DNA of 64,000 nt. Source: Streptosporangium pseudovulgare. Its GTDB lineage: Bacteria; Actinomycetota; Actinomycetes; Streptosporangiales; Streptosporangiaceae. How positions within the stretch are numbered: position 1 is the first letter of the stretch; the number at the start of each line of letters is the position of its first letter. The notes under the pieces were generated by a model. That model saw only the letters and a list, made by a program, of their open reading frames with translations. It was not told the origin of the DNA and searched no databases. This document shows positions 33,363-41,529 of this stretch, in pieces. The position numbers and the translations under genes were made by a program. The DNA is taken from assembly GCF_014648055.1 (NCBI RefSeq), contig NZ_BMQJ01000005.1, forward strand, positions 62,001 to 126,000. The letters run 5' to 3'.

Positions 33363-34526
33363 CTACTTCAGGAGCTGCCGGGCCATCACCATGCGCTGGA
33401 TCTGGTTGGTGCCCTCGTAGATCTGGGTGATCTTGGCGTCGCGCATCATGCGCTCCACCGGGTAGTCGCTGGTGTAGCCGTACCCGCCGAGGAGCTGAAC
33501 GGCGTCGGTGGTGATCTCCATGGCCGCGTCGGAGGCGGCGCACTTGGCGGCACTGGAGAAGAACGTCAGATCGGCCTGCGGCTCGCCGTGCATGGCCAGC
33601 TCGGACTTGGCGGCGGCGGCGTAGGTGAGCTGCCGGGCGGCCTCCAGCTTCATCGCCATGTCGGCGAGCATGAACTGCACGCCCTGGAAGTCGGCGATGG
33701 CCTTGCCGAACTGCTTGCGCTCCTTGACGTAGCCGATCGCGTAGTCGAGGGCGCCCTGGGCGATGCCCAGCGCCTGGGCGGCGATCGTGACGCGGGTGTG
33801 GTCGAGCGTGGCCAGGGCGGTCTTGAAACCGGTGCCCGGAGCGCCGATCATGCGGGACGCCGGGATGCGGACGTCCTCCAGGATGACCTGGCGGGTCGGG
33901 GAGCCCTTGATGCCGAGCTTCTTCTCCTTGGGCCCGAAGCTGACGCCCTCGTCGCTCTTCTCCACCACGAACGCGGAGATGCCGCGGGCCCCCGCGCCCG
34001 GCTCGGTCACGGCCATCACCGTGTAGTACTCCGACACCCCGGCGTTGGTGATCCACATCTTGGCGCCGTTGAGCACGTAGTGGTCGCCGTCGGCCACCGC
34101 GCGGGTCTTCATCGAGGCGGCGTCGCTGCCCGCCTCGGCCTCCGACAGGGCGTAGGAGAACATCGCCTCACCGCGCGCGACCGGCGCGAGGTAGCGCTGC
34201 TTGAGCTCCTCCGACGCCGACAGCAGCAGCGGTACGGTGCCCAGCTTGTTGACCGCGGGGATCAGCGAGGACGACGCGCAGGCCCGCGCCACCTCCTCGA
34301 TGACGATCACGGCCGCCAGGGCGTCGCCCCCCGCCCCGCCGTACTCCTCGGGAACGTGGATGGCCTGCAGGTCCGCGGCGACCAGCGCCTTGTAGACGTC
34401 CCAGGGGAACTCCCCCGTCTCGTCGGCCTCGGCCGCACGGGGGGCGATCTTCTCGTCGGCGAGGGCGCGGACGGTCTCCCTGAGCATCTGGTGCTCTTCG
34501 GGCAGGGCGTAGAGAGGGAAGCTCAT
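33363..34526 (-). CDS. Acyl-CoA dehydrogenase
   Basis: 387 residues from ATG 34526. The family is unmistakable: FAD-binding signature ALSEAEAGSDAASMKT and MWITNAG in the middle, RQFGK-type helix KERKQFGKAIADFQ, and the C-terminal QIYEGTNQIQRM with the catalytic Glu. The enzyme oxidises an acyl-CoA to the 2-enoyl-CoA with an electron-transfer flavoprotein as acceptor; chain length or branching preference is not evident. No Shine-Dalgarno precedes the ATG; a TACTAT hexamer 6 nt upstream suggests a leaderless transcript. It is divergent from the UDP-glucose dehydrogenase gene. Confidence 0.95.
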   Translation of the reverse strand: MSFPLYALPEEHQMLRETVRALADEKIAPRAAEADETGEFPWDVYKALVAADLQAIHVPEEYGGAGGDALAAVIVIEEVARACASSSLIPAVNKLGTVPLLLSASEELKQRYLAPVARGEAMFSYALSEAEAGSDAASMKTRAVADGDHYVLNGAKMWITNAGVSEYYTVMAVTEPGAGARGISAFVVEKSDEGVSFGPKEKKLGIKGSPTRQVILEDVRIPASRMIGAPGTGFKTALATLDHTRVTIAAQALGIAQGALDYAIGYVKERKQFGKAIADFQGVQFMLADMAMKLEAARQLTYAAAAKSELAMHGEPQADLTFFSSAAKCAASDAAMEITTDAVQLLGGYGYTSDYPVERMMRDAKITQIYEGTNQIQRMVMARQLLK

Positions 34527-34532
34527 GGGCAA

Positions 34533-34538
34533 ATAGTA
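34533..34538 (-). promoter_or_regulatory. Putative -10 box (leaderless acyl-CoA dehydrogenase gene)
   Basis: TACTAT then TTGCCC directly abuts the ATG at 34526. The 15-nt arrangement recurs before the gene starting at 50263. Confidence 0.5.
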
Positions 34539-34673
34539 GGACGTCCAACAATGCGTGGACCGATCCATCCCATGTGAGATGCATCGCTGCCCGTTTATGC
34601 AGGTGGCAAAGTGGTCTCCTAGGATGCCGATACTCTGACGGCACAGAATCGGGCAGAACCGAAAGGAACGCCA

Positions 34674-35993
34674 GTGGCCTACCGCCTCACGATGGTGGGA
34701 ACCGGATACCTGGGTGCGACGACGTCCGCGTGCATGGCGGAACTGGGCTTCGAAGTCCTCGGCGTCGACGTCGACGCCGAGAAGATCGCTCGGCTGCAGG
34801 CCGGGGATCTGCCCATCCACGAGCCCGGCCTGGAGGAGATCCTGCGGCGCAACCTCGCCGCGGGCAGGCTGCGCTTCACCACCTCCTTCGAGGAGGCCGC
34901 CGCCTTCGGTGACGTGCACTTCCTGTGCGTCGGCACCCCCCAGAAAGCCGGCGAGTACGGAGCCGACGTCTCCTACCTCGACGCCGCGATCGAGGCCCTG
35001 GCCCCGCACCTGCAACGCGAGTGCCTGGTCGTCGGCAAGTCCACCGTCCCGGTGGGCACCGCCCAGCGCCTGGCCGACAAGCTGGTCCGGCTGGCGCCCA
35101 TCGGCGCCGGGGCCGAGCTGGCGTGGAACCCGGAGTTCCTGCGCGAGGGCTACGCCGTCCAGGACACCCTGCAGCCCGACCGGATCGTGCTGGGCGTGGC
35201 CTCCGACAAGGCCGAGAAGGTCATGCGGGAGGTGTACGCCTCGATGCTGGAGGCCGGCACCCCGATGGTGATCACCGACTATCCGACCGCCGAGCTGGTC
35301 AAGGTGGCCGCCAACGCCTTCCTCGCCACCAAGATCTCCTTCATCAACGCGATGGCGGAGGTCTGCGAGGCCGCGCACGCCGACGTCAAGCAGCTCTCGC
35401 AGGCGCTGTCCTACGACGACCGCATCGGCGGCAAGTTCCTCAACGCCGGCCTGGGCTTCGGCGGCGGCTGCCTGCCCAAGGACATCCGCGCCTTCATGGC
35501 CCGCGCGGGCGAGCTCGGCGCCGACCAGGCGCTGACCTTCCTGCGCGAGGTGGACGCGATCAACATGCGCCGCCGGGCCCGCATGGTCGACCTCGCCCGC
35601 GAGCTGGCCGGCGGCTCCTTCCGGGGCTGCTCGCTGACCGTGCTGGGCGCCGCGTTCAAGCCCAACTCCGACGACATCCGCGACTCGCCCGCGCTCGACG
35701 TCGCCGTCAAGATCAGCGAGCAGGGCGGCCGGGTCACCGTCTACGACCCCGTCGCCCAGGAGAACGCCCGCCGGGCCCACCCGCACCTGTCGTACGGCGA
35801 GTCCGCGCTGGAGGCCGCCCGCGGCGCCCACGTCGTGCTGCTGCTCACCGAGTGGCGGGAGTTCATCGAGCTCGACCCCGAGGCGCTGGGCTCCGTCGTG
35901 GCCTCCCGCAAGATGGTGGACGGCCGCAACGCCCTCGACGCCGAGGTCTGGCGCAACGCCGGCTGGCACTACCGCGCCCTCGGCCGCCCGTAG
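34674..35993 (+). CDS. UDP-glucose/GDP-mannose dehydrogenase family protein
   Basis: 439 residues from GTG 34674 (AAAGGA 6 nt upstream). Features: NAD-binding GTGYLGATTSACMAELG, KSTVPVGTAQ, and the catalytic cysteine in GFGGGCLPKD, with conserved NPEFLREG and an AAFKPNSDDIRDSP segment in the C-terminal domain. It is most likely UDP-glucose 6-dehydrogenase, making UDP-glucuronate by two successive NAD-dependent oxidations. The product could feed the glycan pathways in the left half of the window. It ends at a very strong bidirectional terminator. Confidence 0.93.
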   Translation: MAYRLTMVGTGYLGATTSACMAELGFEVLGVDVDAEKIARLQAGDLPIHEPGLEEILRRNLAAGRLRFTTSFEEAAAFGDVHFLCVGTPQKAGEYGADVSYLDAAIEALAPHLQRECLVVGKSTVPVGTAQRLADKLVRLAPIGAGAELAWNPEFLREGYAVQDTLQPDRIVLGVASDKAEKVMREVYASMLEAGTPMVITDYPTAELVKVAANAFLATKISFINAMAEVCEAAHADVKQLSQALSYDDRIGGKFLNAGLGFGGGCLPKDIRAFMARAGELGADQALTFLREVDAINMRRRARMVDLARELAGGSFRGCSLTVLGAAFKPNSDDIRDSPALDVAVKISEQGGRVTVYDPVAQENARRAHPHLSYGESALEAARGAHVVLLLTEWREFIELDPEALGSVVASRKMVDGRNALDAEVWRNAGWHYRALGRP

Positions 35994-36095
35994 CGGCAGC
36001 CCGCCGACCGGAGGCGACGCTCGCCGGGCAGGACGCCGTGGCCCCATCGGTGCGATCACTGCCGCCGTCACGGCGTATCAGCACGGCTGCACGTC

Positions 36096-36147
36096 CTGAC
36101 CGCCCGGGGTGAGGTTCCGCGGACGGGACCTCACCCCGGGCGGTCAG
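36096..36147. terminator. Perfect 20-bp bidirectional terminator hairpin
   Basis: The arms 36096-36115 and 36128-36147 are perfectly complementary over 20 bp, with a 12-nt loop. It sits between the convergent UDP-glucose dehydrogenase and antitoxin-like genes and serves both. Confidence 0.85.
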
Positions 36148-36153
36148 GCGGCG

Positions 36154-36462
36154 TCAGCCTCCCTGGACGCGCCCCTCGGGGCCCGCGTCGTTCCGGCCGC
36201 CCTGGGGCTCGGCCTCGGGGCCGGCGTCACCGCGGGGGTCCACGGGTTCGGTGCCGCCCCGGGGGTCGGCCTCGGGGCCCGCGTCACCGCCGCCGTAGCG
36301 TCGCTGAACGGCGTCGACGCCCTTGCCGATCTGCTCGTCGTACCTGTGGCCGGTCCGCTCGCCGGCGAACTCCTCACCCCGGTCGAGCACCTGGTCGGCC
36401 TGGTCCGGATGCTCCCTGGCGAGGTCCTCGGCCTTCTTCGCCCAGTCTCCGATCCCGCTCAT
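36154..36462 (-). CDS. Antitoxin-like protein (Rv0909/MT0933 type)
   Basis: 102 residues from ATG 36462 (GGGAGGGG 6 nt upstream). The N-terminal 55 residues match the short antitoxin family: MSGIGDWAKKAEDLAREHP then GHRYDEQIGKGVDAVQRRYG. The remaining half is a Gly/Pro/Glu-rich low-complexity tail built of repeated DAGPEADPRGG-like units. In mycobacteria such antitoxins pair with a small toxin of the polyketide-cyclase-like type; no such gene is adjacent here, so this copy is orphan or acts otherwise. It is likely cytoplasmic. Confidence 0.78.
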   Translation of the reverse strand: MSGIGDWAKKAEDLAREHPDQADQVLDRGEEFAGERTGHRYDEQIGKGVDAVQRRYGGGDAGPEADPRGGTEPVDPRGDAGPEAEPQGGRNDAGPEGRVQGG

Positions 36463-36678
36463 GACGACCCCTCCCTCTCGTCCTGTACGGCCGTGCTCAA
36501 GCCGGGCCCTACCCGCCTCCGGCGACGAAACACTCCGCCTCCGGCACGGCTCGCCTCGTGTACCGGGGTGTCCCGCGGGTCTCACCGTCCACCACGCGAT
36601 CACCAGCCGGGTGCGCGTGGGGCCGCGACGGTCTTTCATGAGCGTGAGAGCGGTTCCCAGCCGTCATCACCGCTCAAC

Positions 36679-36837
36679 GTGAGCGATTGCTATCGCAAGC
36701 TGGGCGATGTCGATCGCGCCCGTGAACACCTCCGGCAGGCGCGCGCCACGATCGGCGCGCTCGGCGACGACGAGTACGGGCGGCTCATCAAAGACGGCCT
36801 GGAGCGGCTGGCCGAAGAGCTGGGTGACACCACCTGA
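36679..36837 (+). pseudogene. C-terminal fragment of a tetratricopeptide-repeat protein
   Basis: About 52 codons read CYRKLGDVDRAREHLRQA, GDDEYGRLIKDGLERL and a final EELG, the usual last TPR and capping helix of actinobacterial TPR regulators. No ribosome binding site precedes the GTG at 36679, and the upstream frame lacks any TPR, so the rest of the gene is missing. This is a gene fragment; expression is unlikely. Confidence 0.55.
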
Positions 36838-36960
36838 CCGCGCCCCGGCGAACTCCCCGCACCCGCCGTCGATCTTCTTCGTGGGCGCCTTGAGGCGGAA
36901 TGCCCGCTCTCACGGTCTCCGGCACGGGTCGCCCCGCCCGCCTCGCGTACGGCGCCGGCC

Positions 36961-36983
36961 GGCTCCGCGCATCCGCCGGAGCC
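36961..36983 (-). terminator. Short hairpin after the membrane protein gene
   Basis: GGCTCCG and CGGAGCC form a 7-bp stem with a 9-nt loop, 8 nt downstream of the stop codon of the minus-strand gene at 36991. Confidence 0.45.
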
Positions 36984-36990
36984 GCACACG

Positions 36991-37680
36991 TCACGGCGAC
37001 TCCACGCCCACCGTCGCGGGCCGGTGCCGCCGCGCGCCGAGGAAACGGACGATGACGAAGCCGACGGCAGCGGCAGCCGCCGTCCACACGATCGCCTGTC
37101 CCATGGCCTCGATCCGCTCGTTCCTGCCAGGTGGGAGCACGACCATCTGTACGGCGGCGCCGACCGGCACGGTCAGCCTCGCCAGCAGGCCGGCCACTCC
37201 CGGCCGCCTGGCGCAGGCGCCCACGACCCCTAGTGGCGCGCCGAAGAGGACGCTGGTGACCCACCACACGAGGGGTTCGGATTCGTACCAGGAGGACAGT
37301 GGCCCACCGCCCCGGACGGTGTCCACGAAACTGTAGGCCGCCGTGGCCGCGAGGAGGGCCAGGGCGCCGGCGGCGGCCGGGACCGTCATCCCGGAACGAC
37401 CGTCGTCGGCGCGCGCGACCAGCCAGCCCATGAGGACCGCGAACCCCGCCCACGCCCAGCCGGAGTCCACCAGCACGCTCACGATCTCCAGCGCCGACAT
37501 CCCACCGGTGGTGGCGGCCCGGCTTTCGAGATCCGCGTAGTGATCGGAGACGGCGTTGGTCAGGGAGGTCGCCGCACCGAAGCCCGCTCCGGCCGCCAGG
37601 GCACCCGCCAGGATCTTCGCGAGGCGTGCCGTACCCGGTCGGTCCCGCCGCCGATGGCTGTCTCGGTGGTCTTCAGTCAC
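36991..37680 (-). CDS. Integral membrane protein of unknown function
   Basis: 229 residues from GTG 37680 (AAAGG 6 nt upstream). A charged cytoplasmic N-terminus (1-20) is followed by about six hydrophobic helices (for example 22-45, 75-90, 105-122, 140-160, 170-190, 200-222). No motif, conserved charged residue in a membrane segment or repeat identifies a transporter or enzyme family. It stands alone; neighbours are unrelated. It may be a small permease-like or structural protein, but no function is assigned. Confidence 0.7.
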   Translation of the reverse strand: MTEDHRDSHRRRDRPGTARLAKILAGALAAGAGFGAATSLTNAVSDHYADLESRAATTGGMSALEIVSVLVDSGWAWAGFAVLMGWLVARADDGRSGMTVPAAAGALALLAATAAYSFVDTVRGGGPLSSWYESEPLVWWVTSVLFGAPLGVVGACARRPGVAGLLARLTVPVGAAVQMVVLPPGRNERIEAMGQAIVWTAAAAAVGFVIVRFLGARRHRPATVGVESP

Positions 37681-37964
37681 GGGTGCCTTTCTACCGCACT
37701 CGTCACGAGCCGCGAGGCGGCCGGCCTGACGGCCTCGCCGTACGGCCGGCCGAAGGAGCGGTCGAGCCGACTGAAGGGCGACGGGGGAATTGCCGATGGG
37801 TGACTGATTCGGCGGGATACCGGTCTTCCGTAACGTTCTGAGCCACGGGGACGAACACGGCGCCCCCGGGAGTGTTCCGGACGGCGGCGACGAGCGCGCC
37901 CCCGGAGCGTTCCGACGGCGGGGCGAGCGCGTCCCCCGACACCCCGGCCAGTGAGGAGACCGAC

Positions 37965-38783
37965 ATGCCGTACTTCGAGACCGCCGACGGCACCCGCCTG
38001 TCGTACGAGGACTACGGCGCCGGCGCGCCGATCGTGTTCGTTTCGAGCTGGGCGCTGAGCGGCGACATGTGGGAGTACCAGGTGCCGTTCTTCGCCGAGC
38101 GGGGGTACCGCTGCGTGCTTCTCGACCGGCGGGGCCACGGCCGCTCCGACCGCCCCTCGACCGGGTACGACACCGACACCCGGGCCGACGACCTCGCCGC
38201 CCTGATCGAGCACCTCGACCTGCGGGAGGTCACGCTGGTGGGGCACTCGGCCGGCGGCGGTGAGATCGCCCGCTACCTGGCCCGGCACGGTGAGGACCGC
38301 GTCGCGCGTGTGGCGTTCGTCGCGGCGGTCCTGCCGTTCCTGAAGCTGACCGACGACAACCCCGGCGGCGTCCCCGAGGCGCTGAGCGAGGCCGCGGTGG
38401 CCCAGTTCCGGAAGGACCGGCCCAAGTGGTTCGCCGACCGGGCGCAGGGCTTCTTCGCCACCCACCTGGGCAACGACGTCTCCCCCGCCCTGATCGACCT
38501 CACGATGCGGCAGTGCCTGGAGGCGTCCCCCTGGGCCACGACCGCCGTCTGGCGGGAGATGTTCTCCGCCGACCACCGGGACGCGCTGCGCGCGATGACC
38601 GTCCCGACGCTGATCGTCCACGGCGCCGCCGACCAGTCGGCCCGCGTCGAGCTGACCGGCCGGCGTACGGCGGAGCTCATGCCGAACGCCGTCTACAAGG
38701 AGTACCCGACCGCGGGCCACGGTCTGTACGTGACGCACAAGGATCAGCTCAACGCCGACATCCTGGAGCTGATCAAGGGCTGA
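37965..38783 (+). CDS. Alpha/beta hydrolase (haloperoxidase/esterase-like)
   Basis: 272 residues from ATG 37965 (GAGGAG 6 nt upstream). The alpha/beta hydrolase core is complete: oxyanion region FVSSWALSGDMW, nucleophile elbow GHSAGG, acid Asp in HGAADQS and catalytic His in AGHGLYVTH. DRRGHGRSDRP is typical of the non-haem haloperoxidase/esterase branch. It probably hydrolyses an ester or lactone; the peroxidase activity of such proteins is a side reaction. The gene stands alone behind an intergenic stretch with an imperfect 33-bp direct repeat (about 37861-37941). Confidence 0.9.
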   Translation: MPYFETADGTRLSYEDYGAGAPIVFVSSWALSGDMWEYQVPFFAERGYRCVLLDRRGHGRSDRPSTGYDTDTRADDLAALIEHLDLREVTLVGHSAGGGEIARYLARHGEDRVARVAFVAAVLPFLKLTDDNPGGVPEALSEAAVAQFRKDRPKWFADRAQGFFATHLGNDVSPALIDLTMRQCLEASPWATTAVWREMFSADHRDALRAMTVPTLIVHGAADQSARVELTGRRTAELMPNAVYKEYPTAGHGLYVTHKDQLNADILELIKG

Positions 38784-38894
38784 CCGGGTTCCGCCCGGCC
38801 TTCGTCCCGGCTCGGCCGGCGGCCCCGCCCGCCGTACGGACCGGCCACGGTACGGAGGGCCGGTCGCGGGCCGTACGGAAGGTCACCCGTGCCC

Positions 38895-38937
38895 GCGAAG
38901 GCAGGAGGGTCCCACCTCGGTGGGGCCCTCCTTCGGC
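38895..38937. terminator. Bidirectional hairpin
   Basis: CGAAGG...GGGTCCCACC pairs with GGTGGGGCCCTCCTTCG across a 4-nt loop, with one bulge. It separates the hydrolase gene from the convergent DUF397 gene. Confidence 0.7.
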
Positions 38938-38949
38938 GTTCCGGGCGGG

Positions 38950-39183
38950 TCAGTCGTCGAACTCGCCGAGCTTCACGCCGCCCACGAAGGCGTCCCACTC
39001 CGCGCGGGTGAAGAACAGCTTCGGCCCGTCAGGGTCCCTGGAGTCGCGCAGCACGTAAAGGGGGCCGAGGTCGGCCTTGTGACCGGTGGCCGGGGCGTCC
39101 ACCACCGCCACCTCGACGCATTCGCCGCCGTCGTCCCCGGAGGTCGCCCTCCGCCAGACGGCGCCGCTCAGATCCGCCTCCAT
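38950..39183 (-). CDS. DUF397-type small protein
   Basis: 77 residues. Typical DUF397 order: AVWRRATSGDDGGECVEVAV (AVWRRATSG with the Cys soon after), then VLRDSRDPDGPKLFFTRAEWDAF. These actinobacterial proteins are usually encoded next to an XRE-type regulator and control differentiation or antibiotic production as a pair. Here no intact XRE gene precedes it; only a short stretch of open frame extends upstream of the chosen ATG at 39183. It is probably an orphan. It lacks membrane or signal sequences. Confidence 0.82.
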   Translation of the reverse strand: MEADLSGAVWRRATSGDDGGECVEVAVVDAPATGHKADLGPLYVLRDSRDPDGPKLFFTRAEWDAFVGGVKLGEFDD

Positions 39184-39577
39184 GTCACACCGCCTTCGCC
39201 GTGGGCCCGGCCGCCCGCCCGGGGCGCTCCTCGGTATCCCGGCCAGTATCCGGGCCGTCTCCCTCGCCCGCAACGGCTTGCCGTGAATCTTCCGTACGCC
39301 GGGGACAGGGTGGAACGACCAGCCCCGGGATGGCCCGTCGGGACCACGCCCGAACGCTTTGCGGCCAATCTCTCACGCAAAGTAATCAACTCGTGCCACG
39401 CTGTGAAGCGCAGTTCGACGAGCGACCGGAAGGACGGCGAGCATGCCCGAAATGGCTGACCGAGCCTTCCGATCATGAACCGCCCGCGCCGCCGGGTTCC
39501 GGGTGATGGCGGCGGCGCGGGTCACGGCCCGGGAGGGCACGGCGCGGACGACCGTCGGCCACCCCTTCCGGAGAAGC
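39184..39577. other. Intergenic region without a convincing gene
   Basis: The 606-nt gap between the divergent DUF397 gene and the gene at 39790 contains open frames but none with both a ribosome binding site and coding bias. Around 39360-39420 the sequence is AT-richer (AATCTCTCACGCAAAGTAATC) and could hold a promoter. The regulator gene expected beside DUF397 may once have been here. Confidence 0.45.
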
Positions 39578-39624
39578 GGGTGACTCCGCTCCCTCACCGG
39601 AGGAGGGAGGGGGCGGAGTCACCC
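39578..39624. terminator. Perfect hairpin in a divergent intergenic region
   Basis: GGGTGACTCCGC (39578-39589) and GCGGAGTCACCC (39613-39624) are perfectly complementary over 12 bp, with an inner CCCTC/GAGGG stem. It looks like a transcription terminator, yet no gene ends here: neighbours point away on both sides. It may mark a lost gene or act in the 5' leader of the gene at 39790. Confidence 0.5.
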
Positions 39625-39789
39625 CCATGCGTCCTGCCGGGTGCCCTCCACCACCGCCCGGCCGGACCGTCCCCGATGGAGTCCCCCACCCAGCGGAGAT
39701 CCACCCGGCGACGTGCCCCGTCCACGCGCCCCCGAGACGGGCGGCGGCACGCGAACCCGACGCCCATCCCTTTCCGCACGGAGAAGATC

Positions 39790-40344
39790 ATGACCATCAT
39801 CACCGACGACGCCCCGGCCGCGACGGCCGCGGCGCCCCGTCCCGGAGCCGCGGTCCATCGGGGGGACGCTCCGGATTCGCACGTCCACGACGGTCCGGAG
39901 ACCACGCCGGCCCCCGGCCTCCCCGGAACGGCCCTCGCGCCCGGCGACCCGGACGGCCCGGGCGACCCGGAGGCGACGCCCGCCCCCGGCGACCTGGGAA
40001 CGGCGGGCGCCCCGAGGACCGGGCCCGGCCTCGACCCCACGGGCGACCTGGAGGCGCTGGCCGAGTTCCTGGAGCGGCGGGGGCTGCTCGGCCGGGTCCG
40101 TGTGGCCTACCGCCGTCCTCCCCAGCCGGTGAGGACCGATCCCGAACTGCGCGCCCTCACCGAAGAGGTCCGCGCCGCATCCCGTGAAGAAAGCTGGTGG
40201 CAGCAATGGTCCTGGACAGAACCGATCGCGCCGGCAGACGAGGCGAGCACCGCCGCCGAGCCGACCTCCGCCGAGGCGATCCGCCCTCTCCTGCCCGCGC
40301 AGCGGCGGGACGAGGACAGCTCACGGACGCCGCGGTCGCGGTAG
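39790..40344 (+). CDS. Low-complexity hypothetical protein
   Basis: 184 residues from ATG 39790 (GGAGAAG just upstream). The first 110 residues are Pro/Gly/Asp/Ala-rich and disordered, with repeated TPAPGLPG and DPDGPGDPE-like units. A folded-looking part starts at about residue 78 with LEALAEFLERRGLLGRVRVAYRRP and ends SREESWWQQWSWTEPIAP. No known domain is recognised. It is followed by another low-complexity gene that also keeps a short Trp-rich conserved C-terminus, so the two may be partners. Cytoplasmic localisation is likely. Confidence 0.65.
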   Translation: MTIITDDAPAATAAAPRPGAAVHRGDAPDSHVHDGPETTPAPGLPGTALAPGDPDGPGDPEATPAPGDLGTAGAPRTGPGLDPTGDLEALAEFLERRGLLGRVRVAYRRPPQPVRTDPELRALTEEVRAASREESWWQQWSWTEPIAPADEASTAAEPTSAEAIRPLLPAQRRDEDSSRTPRSR

Positions 40345-40403
40345 GCGACCCCCGCCCGGACCGGGCGGCCCGCCCCGGCCCGTCCGGCGCTCCCGGGACT
40401 CCG

Positions 40404-40928
40404 GTGGCCCCCAGGAAAACAGGGGCCCCGAGGGGCAGCGGTCCGGACGGTCCCGTCCGCGTTCCCGGCGCGGACGGCGCCCCCGGCGGTCCTGGCGGCC
40501 CCGGCGCAGGTGAGATCTCCGGCGGCCCCGGCGCTCCCAGCGGTCCCGGGGCGGGCGGCGTCTTCGACGGCCCCGGCGCGGACGGCGTTCCCGGCGCTCC
40601 CAACGGTCCTGGCGATTCCGGCGGTCCTGGCGCTTCCGGCGGTCCCGGTGCGGACGGCGCCGGTCATGGCGCCGGAGCCGGGCATCGTTCCGGAGCCGGT
40701 GTCGCGTCCCCGGGGCCCGACCCGGACGATCTGGCCCGCGCGCTGCAGGCCAGCCGCCCCGGATGGGTGGTCCTCTGGCGTCCCTGGGCCCGCTCGTTCT
40801 GGGCGTTCCCCTGCTGGATCACCGACGACCCCCGGCCCGTCGAGGCGAGGCGGGCCGGTGACCTGCTTTCCCTGATGGCGGAGACCGAGGCCGCCGACGC
40901 CGCTCACCGGCGGGAACCCACCGGCTAG
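40404..40928 (+). CDS. Collagen-like Gly/Pro-rich hypothetical protein
   Basis: 174 residues if GTG 40404 is used; the frame is open to an ATG at 40206, but that part overlaps the preceding gene and reads like its shadow. Residues about 15-95 are an irregular Gly-x-x / Gly-Pro repeat (GADGAPGGPGGPG, GPGADGVPGAPNGPG) reminiscent of collagen-like bacterial proteins. The C-terminal 70 residues are different and look folded: DPDDLARALQASRPGWVVL, WRPWARSFWAFPCWITDD, ending in a helical tail. No signal peptide is seen, unusual for collagen-like proteins. Start choice is uncertain; function unknown. Confidence 0.55.
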   Translation: MAPRKTGAPRGSGPDGPVRVPGADGAPGGPGGPGAGEISGGPGAPSGPGAGGVFDGPGADGVPGAPNGPGDSGGPGASGGPGADGAGHGAGAGHRSGAGVASPGPDPDDLARALQASRPGWVVLWRPWARSFWAFPCWITDDPRPVEARRAGDLLSLMAETEAADAAHRREPTG

Positions 40929-41112
40929 CAGCATGTGAGGGACGGCCGGCCAGGGGAAGCGGCCGGAACCGTCCGGCTCGTGTGCCCCGCCGCCCGGACA
41001 CCGCACCGGCGTCGCGGGACGGCCGTCGCCGTCCCCTCCGGACGTCCTCCCGTGCTTTCCTGACGTTCCTCCGGCTCCACGGGCGGCCGGACGCATTCCG
41101 GAAACGGGCGGC

Positions 41113-41238
41113 TCAGCGGGTGGACACGGACCGCTTCTCCGCACCGGCGTCTTGGGAGTGGTCTCCCGCTCCCAGGCTTCCGAAGACCGCCGTCACCGCC
41201 ACGGTGAGCCCGAGGGCGGCGCGTATCGCGTTCCGCAT
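41113..41238 (-). CDS. 41-residue membrane or secreted peptide
   Basis: ATG 41238 has a near-perfect ribosome binding site (GGAGGTGA, 6-nt spacing). The peptide begins MRNAIRAALGLTVAVTAVFG, a basic end and a hydrophobic helix, followed by a polar tail of about 20 residues (residues 21-41). It could be a small membrane peptide or a short secreted precursor. It lies in the gap between the collagen-like gene and purE, next to AT-richer sequence (41270-41360). No homologue is recognised. Confidence 0.5.
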   Translation of the reverse strand: MRNAIRAALGLTVAVTAVFGSLGAGDHSQDAGAEKRSVSTR

Positions 41239-41529
41239 GATTCTCACCTCCAGAGCATGGAGGTCTGTCTCTTCCCTGGATGCGATCGGCTATCCCCGGC
41301 GCTACCGAGATATCGCTGCATCCGCACCATATTGCGCCTTTTTGCGGCCTTCCAATCTTGGTGCCGGCCGATTCTCCCGCCTCGAAGCCGGCCGGCTCGG
41401 CACGCCCCGGGAACTCATGAGCCGGCCGGCTCGGCACGCGCCGGCACCCCGGAGCCGCCCGTCCCGCGCACGTTCAGGTCCCGCCCGCCGGGACCGGATC
41501 ACCCGGGGTGAACCGCCCGCCCGGCGCGC

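Noticed and set aside
33363-36071. A 902-codon open frame on the minus strand spanning the acyl-CoA dehydrogenase and the UDP-glucose dehydrogenase
   Set aside because: Only the first part (up to 34526) is the real acyl-CoA dehydrogenase; the rest is an antisense shadow of the UDP-glucose dehydrogenase gene, whose motifs are clear on the plus strand.
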